DNA of 64,000 nt from Dyadobacter endophyticus (GTDB lineage: Bacteria; Bacteroidota; Bacteroidia; Cytophagales; Spirosomataceae): assembly GCF_014641595.1 (NCBI RefSeq), contig NZ_BMIA01000002.1, positions 1,736,001-1,800,000 of the forward strand. The letters are read 5' to 3'. The notes below the pieces were generated by a model. It worked only from the letters and a program-made list of their open reading frames with translations, made no database searches and was not told where the DNA came from. The position numbers were made by a program, and so were the translations under genes. How positions within the stretch are numbered: the first letter of the stretch is position 1; the number at the start of each line of letters is the position of its first letter. Below are positions 16,496 to 25,188 of this stretch, piece after piece.

Positions 16496-18046
16496 TTATG
16501 CCAGCCTTATTTGGGCTGACAAACGGCTGAGTGCTGTTTCGAGCCTTCTCACGACCTCGTCCTTTCCGAGTATTTCCATGATGATCATCAAATCCGGGCC
16601 AGCACCTGCACCGGTCACTGCAAGTCGCAATGCCTGCATGATCTTGCCCATTTTGATACCCAGCGATTCCATGGTCGCGGACAGCACTTCCTTAATATCG
16701 TGAGCTACGAAATTTCCTTCAAAACCAGCCAGCGCCTCTTTGAAACCTCCGATTGCGTTCACGGCCTCTTCGTTCCATTTCTTGATCACCACATCCTGGT
16801 CGAACTCCTCCGGCGCCGCAAACAAAAAGAGCGATTCCGACACGATCTCTTTAACGAAGTGTACGCGGTCTTTCAGCAAATGTACGATCTGCACGAGCTG
16901 ATCGTCGTTTACATTAATGCCTTTTGCGCTATACAACGGTTTCAATTGCTCAATAATGGCGGCATCGTCCAGTTGTTTCAGATATTGTTGGTTGAACCAG
17001 TTTGCCTTCTGGATATCGAACCTCGCGCCCGCTTTATGCACGCGCTCGAAGCTGAATGAGGCAATGAGCTCATCCATGCTGAAAATCTCCTGCTCGGTAC
17101 CTGCGTTCCAGCCGAGCAATGCCAGAAAGTTGGCAGTAGCGCCGGGTAGATAACCTTCTTCGCGGAAGCCACGGGCTTTATCGCCGGTATTTGGGTCGGT
17201 CCATTCCAATGGGAAGATCGGGAAGCCACCCAGGTCGGCGTCGCGTTTCGAGAGCTTTCCGTTACCATCCGGTTTGAGGAGCAGCGGCAAATGCGCGAAC
17301 TGCGGCATGGTGCTTTCCCAGCCCAGGTAGCGGTATAGCAGTACGTGCAGCGGAGCCGACGGCAGCCATTCTTCGCCGCGGATCACGTGGGTAATGCCCA
17401 TCAAATGGTCGTCCACGATGTTGGCCAAATGGTAAGTGGGCATTCCATCCGATTTCAAAAGCACTTTATCATCGATCTGGGACGAATGCACTACCACCCA
17501 GCCACGGATCAGGTCGTTGAAACGGATATCCTCCTTCGGGCTGATCTTCATCCGGATCACATAGGGATCGCCACTTTCGAGGCGTGCTTTGGTTTCCTCT
17601 GCCGAGAGCGTGAGCGAGTTGGTCATTTCGGTGCGTGTGATCGCATTGTATTGCACGGCAGCTACTTTGGCAGCCTCCAGGCGCTTACGCATATCGTCCA
17701 GCTGTTCGGGCGTATCGAAAGCATAATATGCTTTCCCTTCCTGAACGAGCCTTTCCGCATATTCGCGGTACATTTCTTTTCTTTCCGATTGCCGGTAAGG
17801 CGCGTGCGGTCCGCCTTGCTGCGGGCCTTCATCTATTTCAATACCCAGCCACTCCAGCGCTTCCAGAATGTATGCCTCGGCGCCCGGAACGTAGCGGTTC
17901 TGGTCGGTATCTTCGATGCGAAGCAGCATCTGGCCGCCTTGCTGGCGTGCAAACAGGTAGTTATACAGGGCCGTACGCACACCGCCCGCATGCAGCGGAC
18001 CGGTAGGGCTAGGCGCAAAACGCACCCTGACAGGTTTGTTATTCAT
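16496..18046 (-). CDS. gltX: Glutamate-tRNA ligase
   Basis: This 516-residue class I aminoacyl-tRNA synthetase charges tRNA-Glu with glutamate. The N-terminal RFAPSPTGPLHAGGVRTALYN contains the HIGH-equivalent HAGG (19-22), and the KMSKS-equivalent is KLSKR (264-268). The DTDxxR signature is present as IEDTDQNR (45-51). Length fits bacterial GluRS. It lies 51 bp after the RidA-family gene on the same strand. No amber or frameshift is present. A non-discriminating GluRS cannot be excluded from sequence. Confidence 0.97.
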   Translation of the reverse strand: MNNKPVRVRFAPSPTGPLHAGGVRTALYNYLFARQQGGQMLLRIEDTDQNRYVPGAEAYILEALEWLGIEIDEGPQQGGPHAPYRQSERKEMYREYAERLVQEGKAYYAFDTPEQLDDMRKRLEAAKVAAVQYNAITRTEMTNSLTLSAEETKARLESGDPYVIRMKISPKEDIRFNDLIRGWVVVHSSQIDDKVLLKSDGMPTYHLANIVDDHLMGITHVIRGEEWLPSAPLHVLLYRYLGWESTMPQFAHLPLLLKPDGNGKLSKRDADLGGFPIFPLEWTDPNTGDKARGFREEGYLPGATANFLALLGWNAGTEQEIFSMDELIASFSFERVHKAGARFDIQKANWFNQQYLKQLDDAAIIEQLKPLYSAKGINVNDDQLVQIVHLLKDRVHFVKEIVSESLFLFAAPEEFDQDVVIKKWNEEAVNAIGGFKEALAGFEGNFVAHDIKEVLSATMESLGIKMGKIMQALRLAVTGAGAGPDLMIIMEILGKDEVVRRLETALSRLSAQIRLA

Positions 18047-18097
18047 TTATTCAAAAAATTAAGTTCAATGGTATTTGTCAGGTGTTATTCACCCGCG

Positions 18098-18466
18098 TCA
18101 CTCGACCGCAACAACCGATATTTCAACGTTAACGTCCTTCGGCAAGCGCGCTACCTGTACGGTCTCGCGGGCGGGAGGATCTTTCGTAAAAAAGCCGCCG
18201 TAGATTTCGTTTACAGCGGTGAAGTCGTTCATATCGCGGAGGAAAATACTGGCTTTCACCACATTATGAAACCCAAGACCTGCCGCTCCCAGGATATGCC
18301 CGATATTTTGCATGACCATCCCGGTTTCTGCCTTAATATCCCCGGACTTCGCCAGCTCGGCAGCGATTTGCCCTGAAACGTACACAGTACCATTTACTTT
18401 AACAGCCTGGCTGTAAGGACCAATGGGGGCCGGTGCTTTATCTGAAAATATGATTTGCTTGGGCAT
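18098..18466 (-). CDS. RidA-family enamine/imine deaminase
   Basis: The protein has 122 residues from the ATG at 18466; a TTG three codons upstream also opens the frame. Conserved RidA features are APAPIGPYSQAV at the N-terminus, VYVSGQIA, the VVKASIFLRDMNDF block and the catalytic-type Arg in PARETVQVARLP (about residue 100). RidA trimers hydrolyse reactive 2-aminoacrylate or iminobutanoate produced by PLP enzymes such as threonine dehydratase. It is probably co-transcribed with gltX. Confidence 0.93.
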   Translation of the reverse strand: MPKQIIFSDKAPAPIGPYSQAVKVNGTVYVSGQIAAELAKSGDIKAETGMVMQNIGHILGAAGLGFHNVVKASIFLRDMNDFTAVNEIYGGFFTKDPPARETVQVARLPKDVNVEISVVAVE

Positions 18467-18519
18467 AGTTGACAAGAGTTAATGCCGCAAAATTACCAAA
18501 TTATGCCGTGCCTACCGCC

Positions 18520-19038
18520 TTATTCCACCTTAAAAAGCGCTTTCAGTTCGGTGGCTTCGGCTGCATTCAGGCGTCCGGCCAGTACAAGGCGCAACTGGCG
18601 ACGACGAAGGGCGCTGAGGTACAACTCATTTTCCTCGTCTGTCTCCGGTTCCAGCGGCGGCACTTCGATAGGCCGGCCATTTTGGTCCACCGCCACGAAA
18701 GTGTAGAATGCGCGGTTGGTACTCACCCGCTGACCTGCCGGAATATCCTCCGCCCACACTTCGAGGAAAACCTCCATCGAAGAGTTGAATGCACGGGTAA
18801 CCTTGGCGTGCATCGTCACGATGTTACCCAGGCGGATTGGCTCCGTAAACGAGACATTATCCACCGAGGCCGTTACCACAATGCGGTTCGAATGCTTCTG
18901 CGCCGAAATAGCCGCGCAAATATCCATCCAGTGCAGCAGCCTCCCCCCCATCAGGTTATTGAGTGTATTGGTATCGTTGGGAAGCACCATTTCGGTCATG
19001 GTTACTTCGGATTGATGGGGCTTTTTCGGTTTCAGCAT
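18520..19038 (-). CDS. Acyl-CoA thioesterase, hotdog fold (YciA/BFIT type)
   Basis: Starting at MLKPKKPHQSEV the protein has 172 residues. The hotdog block MVLPNDTNTLNNLMGGRLLHWMDICAA carries the active-site Asn/Asp region, and VDNVSFTEPIRLGNIVTMHAKV follows. It hydrolyses acyl-CoA to free fatty acid and CoA in the cytosol. The frame extends to an ATG at 19071, which would overlap the 3' end of the upstream barrel gene; the ATG at 19038 leaves a 17-bp gap and fits family length better. Substrate chain length is unknown. Confidence 0.9.
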   Translation of the reverse strand: MLKPKKPHQSEVTMTEMVLPNDTNTLNNLMGGRLLHWMDICAAISAQKHSNRIVVTASVDNVSFTEPIRLGNIVTMHAKVTRAFNSSMEVFLEVWAEDIPAGQRVSTNRAFYTFVAVDQNGRPIEVPPLEPETDEENELYLSALRRRQLRLVLAGRLNAAEATELKALFKVE

Positions 19039-19055
19039 GTTGGTTTTGAAATGAT

Positions 19056-19901
19056 TTAAAACTTGGGGCATCGGGTCTTTTTGCGCTCAATGGCCTGGGC
19101 GCGGTTGCCGATCAGGTACGTAGCGCGTACCTGGAAAAATAAATAGCTGTCTTTGCTTTTGGCACTACCGCGGTTCCATCCCGGCTGTCGCAATGGCTCG
19201 CCGATTTCAGAAGAACGATCGGAGAGCGCGCGCGCAATGTCGCTGGGCAGCTGGTCGGGGTTGGGATAAACGGTGCTCACGTCGTCGAGGTAATCGGATC
19301 TAACGAAGTTATTGCAGAGTTCAAGGCCGACGCTCAGCCTTTGGGTGGTCTTAACCGAAACCCCAATGCCGCCGGTGAACACCAGCGGCATTCGCTTGTA
19401 TTTTACGCCCTCGGTCGTGAGCTCCGGCAGGCTGTACCAGGTGCCGCCGAGTTTCGCTTTCGGGCTCAGGTAGGTAACTCCCACGCCTCCAAAAAGGTAT
19501 GGATTGATGGGCGCTTGCCGATTGTATGCAAACAGATCCGCCTGCAATCCCAGGTTAATGTCCGGATTGAATGTCTTGAATGAAAGGTTATTCTGGTAGT
19601 TTTTGGAATACTTCTGATCCCCGGAAACTTGATAAAAACGCAGCTCCCCGCGTGCGCTCACATGTTCGGTAAGCCGGTACAGCGCGCCGAGCGAGACAGA
19701 AGGGCCCAGCCCAAGGTGCTTTAAATTCACACCATCATTCAAATCACCCATATAATAAGCCACACCAACCCCGGCCGTGACGCTCAATACCCCGAACGGA
19801 TCGGTATAGCGCCCCCCGAACTTGGAGCGTCCTTGTCCCGTCGCCAACTGATTAAACGTTGTCAGGAACAATGCAAGGGCTAGTAGAATTTTTCGGCTCA
19901 T
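19056..19901 (-). CDS. Outer-membrane beta-barrel protein (DUF6089-like)
   Basis: This 281-residue protein starts with a signal peptide (ILLALALFLTTFNQLATGQ). Alternating amphipathic strands follow, with marks such as GVAYYMGDLND, GLGPSVSLGALYRLTEHVSARGELRFYQVSGD and PYLFGGVGVTYLSPKA. This is the pattern of the DUF6089 outer-membrane barrel family of Bacteroidota. It is likely a porin-like or structural outer-membrane protein of unknown function. It is upstream of the thioesterase and ends with a basic KKTRCPKF tail. Confidence 0.8.
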   Translation of the reverse strand: MSRKILLALALFLTTFNQLATGQGRSKFGGRYTDPFGVLSVTAGVGVAYYMGDLNDGVNLKHLGLGPSVSLGALYRLTEHVSARGELRFYQVSGDQKYSKNYQNNLSFKTFNPDINLGLQADLFAYNRQAPINPYLFGGVGVTYLSPKAKLGGTWYSLPELTTEGVKYKRMPLVFTGGIGVSVKTTQRLSVGLELCNNFVRSDYLDDVSTVYPNPDQLPSDIARALSDRSSEIGEPLRQPGWNRGSAKSKDSYLFFQVRATYLIGNRAQAIERKKTRCPKF

Positions 19902-20034
19902 GTGTGATGTCAGTAATGCGTGTTGAGTGATGCAAGTTGTAAAAGAAACTGATTTATCCCAAATTGTTAAAGTTAATATCAGTTACTTACAACTTTCCTG
20001 AACTTTCGCTGTAAACAAGTCCTTAATCCCTACT

Positions 20035-21108
20035 ATGCGTATTTTTATTCAAAGTGTTGCCTTCGTCAGTCTGTTTACACTTGCCGTTTCCTGTTCCAAA
20101 AAAGCTTCCGACACCGTAGCCCCTGACCAGTGCCTCTATTTGGGTAAAACTGTTACAGGTGAAAGGCCGTCCGTCAATGAGAAAACCAGTTATGGAAATG
20201 AGATAGGCTGGAACGACCAGAAACAAATGACGGCAGCGAGGAGGTTTGACAAATCCGAGGGACGAAGTAATATATCAGATGCCATTTTGTGGACCAATGA
20301 CAATCAGATCAATTTTACATTCGCATATGATTCCGAAGGTTTCCTGACTCAAAAAGTGATGAAAATCATCAATATCCACTGGGGGGAGGGCGTACGGGCC
20401 ACTACCTATGAAGGGAGGAAATTTGAAAATTTCGCGGATGAAACGAGTGAGACATCCGAATATAAATATGAATCGGGCCGGGTTAAACTGGTGAATATAC
20501 TGGTCGCCAAACGTCTACGGGGGAACGGTGAAATCCTCCTCGACCAGACTTTTAATTACACTAAAACCTATACCTACGACAGTCAGGGCAATCCCGTTTC
20601 CGCGATAGAAACCAATCCTTTGGGAAAAACCGTCTCAACTTATAAAAATGGAATACTCGCCTCAGCCGTGACTACAAACACCGCCGATCAGCTACAATTT
20701 ACAGAAGAATATGATGACAAGGGTAACCGAACCGCCCAGATTGGCCGTAACTACCGTTTCAATTATACCTACGACGCCAAAGGCAACCTGACCCGCATTG
20801 AATACACCGTAAATAACAAACCGGTTTACACCCAGGATTACACCTTCGACGACCGCCTAAATCCCGAAAGTACCATTCCCACTAAATTCAAAGGCATACC
20901 TGAGCTCCTGCGGACTTTACCAATATCGACTAGCGTCAACAATATTACAGGAAAGAAATACAACGGCATTCAGATCACCAGCAACTACGAAACCAAATCC
21001 AGTTATGTCTACAATGTCGAGGGTCTGCCCGAATCGTCTGCCAGCACGTGGACGGGAGAAGAAATAGGACAGACAGAGTCCACGACATTCCGTTACAAAT
21101 GCCCATGA
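20035..21108 (+). CDS. Lipoprotein with RHS/YD-type repeats
   Basis: This 357-residue protein has a lipoprotein signal (SLFTLAVSCSKK, Cys20). Its C-terminal two thirds contain YD-like repeats: YTYDSQGNPVSAIETN, EEYDDKGNRTAQIG, FNYTYDAKGNLTRIEYT. Such repeats form beta-wrapped shells in RHS proteins, and short lipoproteins with a few copies are common in Bacteroidota. There is no toxin domain at the C-terminus, so a polymorphic-toxin role is unlikely. It is probably a surface or periplasmic structural protein. The gene ends in a strong shared terminator. Confidence 0.75.
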   Translation: MRIFIQSVAFVSLFTLAVSCSKKASDTVAPDQCLYLGKTVTGERPSVNEKTSYGNEIGWNDQKQMTAARRFDKSEGRSNISDAILWTNDNQINFTFAYDSEGFLTQKVMKIINIHWGEGVRATTYEGRKFENFADETSETSEYKYESGRVKLVNILVAKRLRGNGEILLDQTFNYTKTYTYDSQGNPVSAIETNPLGKTVSTYKNGILASAVTTNTADQLQFTEEYDDKGNRTAQIGRNYRFNYTYDAKGNLTRIEYTVNNKPVYTQDYTFDDRLNPESTIPTKFKGIPELLRTLPISTSVNNITGKKYNGIQITSNYETKSSYVYNVEGLPESSASTWTGEEIGQTESTTFRYKCP

Positions 21109-21152
21109 ACTACAAAAAAGGCCCGCAATCGCGGACCTTTTTTGTAGTTCAT
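21105..21152. terminator. Bidirectional intrinsic terminator
   Basis: A 22-bp inverted repeat with one mismatch (left arm starts at 21105 inside the stop region, right arm ends at 21152) contains A6/T6 tracts on both sides of a GC stem. It serves the converging genes ending at 21108 and 21174. Confidence 0.9.
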
Positions 21153-21173
21153 GGTGAATATTAAATGGTTGTC

Positions 21174-21869
21174 TTACTCTCTTTTGACGGAGCTTGCGCC
21201 GGATGTACTGGAATGGATATCCTTCGCGCCGCCCGAGTAACGAATGCTGCTGGCTCCGCTCGCTTCGGCATTCACGGTATTGCTTGCAACTACGGCGGCG
21301 CTGCTGGCGCCCGAGGCATCTATATTGACGGTTTTGGCCGAGAAATCGCGGCCTTTGAATGATGACGCTCCCGAAACGTCGCCGGTAAGCACATCGCCTT
21401 CGCCAGTGAGCGTGAGCGACGAGGCACCCGAAAGATCAACGGCTACTTTCGGGGAAGCAAGGCTCATGGTGACCTGCGATGCGCCGGAAACTTCGATCTC
21501 CATGTTTTTCACACCGCTGAAACGGGCCACATTGGCTTTGGAAGCACCCGAAAAGTCAACGCCTTCGAGAGCCGGCATGGTAATGCTGATATCGACGGTC
21601 TTGCGGTTCTTGTTCCAGCCATTGTTTTTATAACCCAAATGCAGGGTACTGCCTTTCACAGCCGACTCCATATCGTCCAGATCCTCGGAACGGCCGGTTG
21701 CCGTTACACTGAAACTGCTTCCCTGCTTTACATCTATTTTGAATGCGCTGCCCATAGCAAGTCGGGTAAAGCCCGACACGGAGAACTTACGAGTTCCCTG
21801 CGCGGATACCTGGCACGACAATGCGGTGATTAGAAGGGCAGCAATAAGGAATAGTTGCGTTCTTTTCAT
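21174..21869 (-). CDS. GIN-domain (DUF2807) secreted protein
   Basis: This 231-residue protein has a signal peptide (LFLIAALLITALSCQVSAQ). The GIN-type domain begins at FTRLAMGSAFKIDVKQGSSFSVTATG. The second half is a ladder of SGAS repeats (SGASKANV, SGASQVTM, SGASSLTL, SGASSFKG, SGASSAAV, SGASSIRY, SGASSVKR), which suggests a small beta-helix with one turn per repeat. The same repeat ends the PspC protein upstream. It is the last gene of the PadR module, separated by a hairpin terminator. Its function is unknown; envelope stress is suggested by context. Confidence 0.85.
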   Translation of the reverse strand: MKRTQLFLIAALLITALSCQVSAQGTRKFSVSGFTRLAMGSAFKIDVKQGSSFSVTATGRSEDLDDMESAVKGSTLHLGYKNNGWNKNRKTVDISITMPALEGVDFSGASKANVARFSGVKNMEIEVSGASQVTMSLASPKVAVDLSGASSLTLTGEGDVLTGDVSGASSFKGRDFSAKTVNIDASGASSAAVVASNTVNAEASGASSIRYSGGAKDIHSSTSGASSVKRE

Positions 21870-21898
21870 GGTTTAACAAGTTAGATTTTCCGAAAAGA

Positions 21899-21932
21899 TG
21901 AAAAGAATGCCGGCGACGTTGCACCGGCATTC
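21899..21932 (-). terminator. Intra-operon terminator before the GIN gene
   Basis: GAATGCCGG (21905-21913) pairs with 21924-21932, and on the minus strand a T-rich tract follows. It sits between the PspC-GIN stop and the GIN gene start at 21869, so it may reduce expression of the last gene. Confidence 0.7.
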
Positions 21933-21938
21933 AAAATT

Positions 21939-24473
21939 TTACTGGACGTTGATTTTGCTGGCCCCGCTTGCGTGTTTATTCAGGTTAGGCACATGGCTCA
22001 GCTCCACTTTCGAGGCGCCCGACGCATTCACATCCGCGTTCTGGATATTCATTTCGGTGGCTGTAACCCGGCAGGCGCCATGTGCGTCGAGCTTGGCCGA
22101 CTTCGCCGAACCTCTCAGCGTGGCTTTCGAAGCCCCCGAGACATTAACAGACAATTGATCTGCGAACACATTCAGCTCGGTTTTGGAAGCACCCGAAATA
22201 TCTACGTTCAGCTTGGGCAAATCTTTGAACTCGGTTACCAATGTTTTATTGGCTCCGGAAAGCGACAGGTTCTCAATCGTCGGCATGGTAATCACGATGC
22301 CTACGCGTTCCCATTTTTCATGGTCGAAGAGGTTAAACTCGCGGGTACGTTTCACGCGCAGCACACCGTCTTCTACCACTACTTTGATATCATCGATATT
22401 CTCCTGGTTGTCCGAATCGGCCGTTACACCGTATTCACTGCCCTGGCGGATGATGATCGAATAGGCCCCGCCGATATCCACTTTTTTGAAATCCGAAACC
22501 GGGAATTGCTTACTGTAATTGCCGCGCTCGCCCAGTTCCAGGTCGCTGTTGTCGTTGTATTCAAAAGAATAGCCGCCCTGATCGCCTTCGTTGTTTTCAC
22601 TACGGATGTATTTCAAAGGGATATTGGTGCAAACAAGTCCCGAATCGCGGCGCATAACCCACACGAGCTTGTTCCAGGTGATATCGTCGGCATCGTGCAG
22701 GTCATATTTTTTGATGTTCTGCTGGCTGCTCTCCCAGTCGTTCAGCTGGTGATAAAAATCCCTTTTCATAGCAAAAGGCTTGTTATAAGGCACACTCACC
22801 GTCAGGTCTATCTCCTGATCGCGGAACCGTGAGCGGCTGGAAAGCACAGGGCCTTCTGTAAGTACGAACACCGAGTCGCGGAACTGCGGGCTGTACTGGA
22901 TTTCCTTCGCATTCTTCTCCGCATCTGCTTTCGAGCGGCCTCTTGCACGTAGTGTCTTTTCAAGTTTAATACTGTCACCGCCATTGAAGCCGGCCAATCG
23001 TACATCTACATCAATATTCTCCTCATCGTATAAATAGTTGTAATCCAAAGTCAATGTACCCCGTGGAACGGCATAATATGCCATTTCAGTCACTTCACTT
23101 CTTTTGGCAAAGTTCCGCTGGTAATTGACCCCACCGACAGTGGCTCCGATCACGCCGACGATCCAGAGGCCCAGCAATGTCAGCCACACGCTTCCGCCGA
23201 CGATCTTTTTGTTGGAAATCAATGTAAGGCCCAGCAGAAGGAACGTTACCAAAGGAATAGCCGCCACCAGGATACCTGAGAGGATTAATATTTCGGGTAA
23301 TTCCTGGTAAATCAGCATCGGGATCGGCAAGTCATCGAATGCTCCGACGCTGGTAAGGCCCAGCGCTACACCCGCCGCAATCACGATCCCTAATAACCCA
23401 AGTGCCGACATCCCGATCAGAAATGCCCCGATCAGCACCCTTAAAATCGGCCCGAGACCCCTGAGGAGCCTCCCCAGCGCCGCCACAACCAGCCCGATGG
23501 CCCGGAAAGGCAACAACAATATCTTGGTAACTACATGCTCTTCTCCCCCTCTTTCTTCCAAATTGAGGCTCTGCTTGATGTTCGACTCAATATTGGAGAG
23601 GGTAATAGGCTCCCCCTGCATTTCCATTTTTTCGGTAAGCGTATTAGCATTAGGAGCAATCACCCACAATACGATGTAGATCAGGAAACCGGTTCCGAAC
23701 AGCAGGATCGACAATACCCACAGAAAACGCACCACGCCCAGGTCCACCCCGAAATAGGAAGCCACACCGGCCGCCACACCGCCTACGACCTTGCGGTCCG
23801 GATCGCGGTAGAATTTCTTGATATGCGCATCCTCTTCCAAAGTAGTGGAACCAGGAAATGCGACCCACATGGCAATGTACACCAGCACCATAAAGCCCGA
23901 AATCGGCCCGAAGATTTCCTCCGCATTCATGTCGAGCATGCCCGATCCTGCCGGCAAGCCGATCACCGCGAACAGAAATGCAAGCCTAACCCAGATGGCA
24001 TCCACCGTAAAGTAATGCGCCAGACCGGCTGCTACCCCGCCCAGGAGCTTCCTGCGCAGGTCTCTGTAAAGTTTCCGGGGTGCGCCAGGCTTTGCAGGTT
24101 CTGTTTTAGGTGCATTAGCCGCCGAAGTATATGCTTCTTGTCTTGGTGCGGAAGCTTGCGCCGAAGCCGTTTCCAGCGGGTCGGCCAGGATATCCTCGGC
24201 TTGCTCGATTGCCTCGAAATCGGCCACGGTACCCATTGCGGCGATCAGCTCGTCGACGTCCGACAACGAGATCACCTGCTTGTTCTCCGCTTTTTGTTTG
24301 TTCAGAAACCGCTCTGCAATCCTGCCCTCAATGTCCGAAAGGATCTCCTTGCTATCCGCAAACGAAGAAAAATACTTCTGGATAGAGGCGAGATATCCTT
24401 TCAGTTTCTCGTAGCCATCCTCCTCGATGTGGAAGATAATGCCGCCTATATTTATGCTGATTGTCTTTTTCAT
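21939..24473 (-). CDS. PspC-domain membrane protein with C-terminal GIN domain
   Basis: This 844-residue multidomain protein starts with a soluble N-terminal region (1-110). Two PspC domains follow at about 133-208 (RKLYRDLRRKLLGGVAAGLAHYF) and 218-275 (KKFYRDPDRKVVGGVAAGVASYF). A group of hydrophobic helices lies at about 320-460, then a periplasmic part, and a GIN domain starts near residue 650 (FKKVDIGGAYSIIIRQG) ending in SGASK repeats. PspC proteins sense or respond to membrane stress. The PadR gene 29 bp upstream and the GIN gene downstream make one module. The tandem PspC arrangement looks like an internal duplication. Confidence 0.88.
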   Translation of the reverse strand: MKKTISINIGGIIFHIEEDGYEKLKGYLASIQKYFSSFADSKEILSDIEGRIAERFLNKQKAENKQVISLSDVDELIAAMGTVADFEAIEQAEDILADPLETASAQASAPRQEAYTSAANAPKTEPAKPGAPRKLYRDLRRKLLGGVAAGLAHYFTVDAIWVRLAFLFAVIGLPAGSGMLDMNAEEIFGPISGFMVLVYIAMWVAFPGSTTLEEDAHIKKFYRDPDRKVVGGVAAGVASYFGVDLGVVRFLWVLSILLFGTGFLIYIVLWVIAPNANTLTEKMEMQGEPITLSNIESNIKQSLNLEERGGEEHVVTKILLLPFRAIGLVVAALGRLLRGLGPILRVLIGAFLIGMSALGLLGIVIAAGVALGLTSVGAFDDLPIPMLIYQELPEILILSGILVAAIPLVTFLLLGLTLISNKKIVGGSVWLTLLGLWIVGVIGATVGGVNYQRNFAKRSEVTEMAYYAVPRGTLTLDYNYLYDEENIDVDVRLAGFNGGDSIKLEKTLRARGRSKADAEKNAKEIQYSPQFRDSVFVLTEGPVLSSRSRFRDQEIDLTVSVPYNKPFAMKRDFYHQLNDWESSQQNIKKYDLHDADDITWNKLVWVMRRDSGLVCTNIPLKYIRSENNEGDQGGYSFEYNDNSDLELGERGNYSKQFPVSDFKKVDIGGAYSIIIRQGSEYGVTADSDNQENIDDIKVVVEDGVLRVKRTREFNLFDHEKWERVGIVITMPTIENLSLSGANKTLVTEFKDLPKLNVDISGASKTELNVFADQLSVNVSGASKATLRGSAKSAKLDAHGACRVTATEMNIQNADVNASGASKVELSHVPNLNKHASGASKINVQ

Positions 24474-24502
24474 GATTGAAATAATCGAATGTCTCTTAGT
24501 GA

Positions 24503-24877
24503 TCAGTTAGGGTCAGGAAGATTGCTTGAAGCCGTTTTGCTCAATTCCTCTGTGCGTTTAATCACGGTTTGCACCGAGTCGGCGAGCTCAAACCAAGTAG
24601 CCTGCATCGCGTCCAGGAAGACCTTCCCCTCATCCGTCAAAACATAGTATTTCCTTGGAGGGCCCGAAGACGACTCCACCCATTTATAATCCAGCCAGCC
24701 CGAGTTCTTTAATCTGGTAAGAAGAGGGTATAATGTCCCTTCCACCACCATGATGTGGGCGGAAGTTAGTTCATCCAACATATCCGAAGCATATACTTCG
24801 CCCCGGGATATGATGTGCAGGATGCAGAATTCCAAAATTCCCTTCCGCATCTGCACTTGGGCATTTTCAATATTCAT
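24503..24877 (-). CDS. PadR-family transcriptional regulator
   Basis: This 124-residue protein is a PadR winged helix: MRKGILEFCILHIISRGEVYASDMLDEL, the recognition segment VEGTLYPLLTRLKNSGWL, and the wing GPPRKYYVLTDEGK. PadR proteins usually repress their own operon and release DNA on binding a ligand or partner. It is the first gene of the PspC-GIN operon. An inverted repeat over its promoter (24962-24984) is a good candidate operator. Confidence 0.93.
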   Translation of the reverse strand: MNIENAQVQMRKGILEFCILHIISRGEVYASDMLDELTSAHIMVVEGTLYPLLTRLKNSGWLDYKWVESSSGPPRKYYVLTDEGKVFLDAMQATWFELADSVQTVIKRTEELSKTASSNLPDPN

Positions 24878-24947
24878 GTGGTTTCATGAGTTAATTTTAA
24901 ATGAATATGTTCATGGCTAACAGATAGAATTTAAACTTCTAACAATA

Positions 24948-24978
24948 CAAAGGTATACACAGGTACTTTGCGATGCAA
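24948..24978 (-). promoter_or_regulatory. Promoter of the PadR/PspC/GIN operon
   Basis: On the minus strand TTG (24976-24978) is followed after 20 bp by TACCTTTG (24948-24955), matching TTG-N17-23-TAnnTTTG. The predicted start is near 24941, leaving a leader of about 65 nt. Confidence 0.65.
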
Positions 24979-24984
24979 GGTACC
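24962..24984. promoter_or_regulatory. Inverted repeat over the PadR promoter, candidate PadR operator
   Basis: GGTACTTTGC (24962-24971) and GCAAGGTACC (24975-24984) form 10-bp arms with one mismatch and a 3-bp spacer. The right arm covers the -33 TTG, so a bound dimer would block RNA polymerase. Confidence 0.55.
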
Positions 24985-25092
24985 ATGTTAAAAAAATATT
25001 CTTGTTAGGATGAATGGTTATTTTAATAGGTCGATCGGTTAAAAATCTATTTGCTACTAAAAGCCGTAACCGAATTAATACTCTTCGCTATA

Positions 25093-25153
25093 CTCCGTCG
25101 GTTAAAACCGACGGTAATAGATTATCTTTTGCCGTCGGTTTTAACCGACGGAG
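25093..25153. repeat. REP-like nested double palindrome
   Basis: Two 22-bp units, 25093-25114 and 25132-25153, are exact reverse complements separated by 17 bp. Each unit is itself a hairpin (CCGTCGGTT / AACCGACGG). This cruciform-like pair resembles a bacterial BIME (two inverted REPs). It lies between the PadR promoter and folA. The repeat also sits inside a spurious upstream extension of the folA frame. Confidence 0.8.
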
Positions 25154-25188
25154 ATAGAAAGAGAAAGAGAAAAAAAATGATCATTAAT

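Noticed and set aside
17345..18376. 343-codon plus-strand frame across gltX and the RidA gene
   Set aside because: It is wholly antisense to two well-supported genes and its translation has no domain; long antisense frames are common in this moderately GC-rich DNA.
20035..21108. Polymorphic RHS toxin
   Set aside because: Only a few YD repeats are present, with no cleavage motif, toxin tip or immunity gene.
25051..25188. 46-residue N-terminal extension of folA
   Set aside because: The extension translates the REP-like palindrome, and DHFR homology starts at MKMQLYIIAAMSEN (25189).
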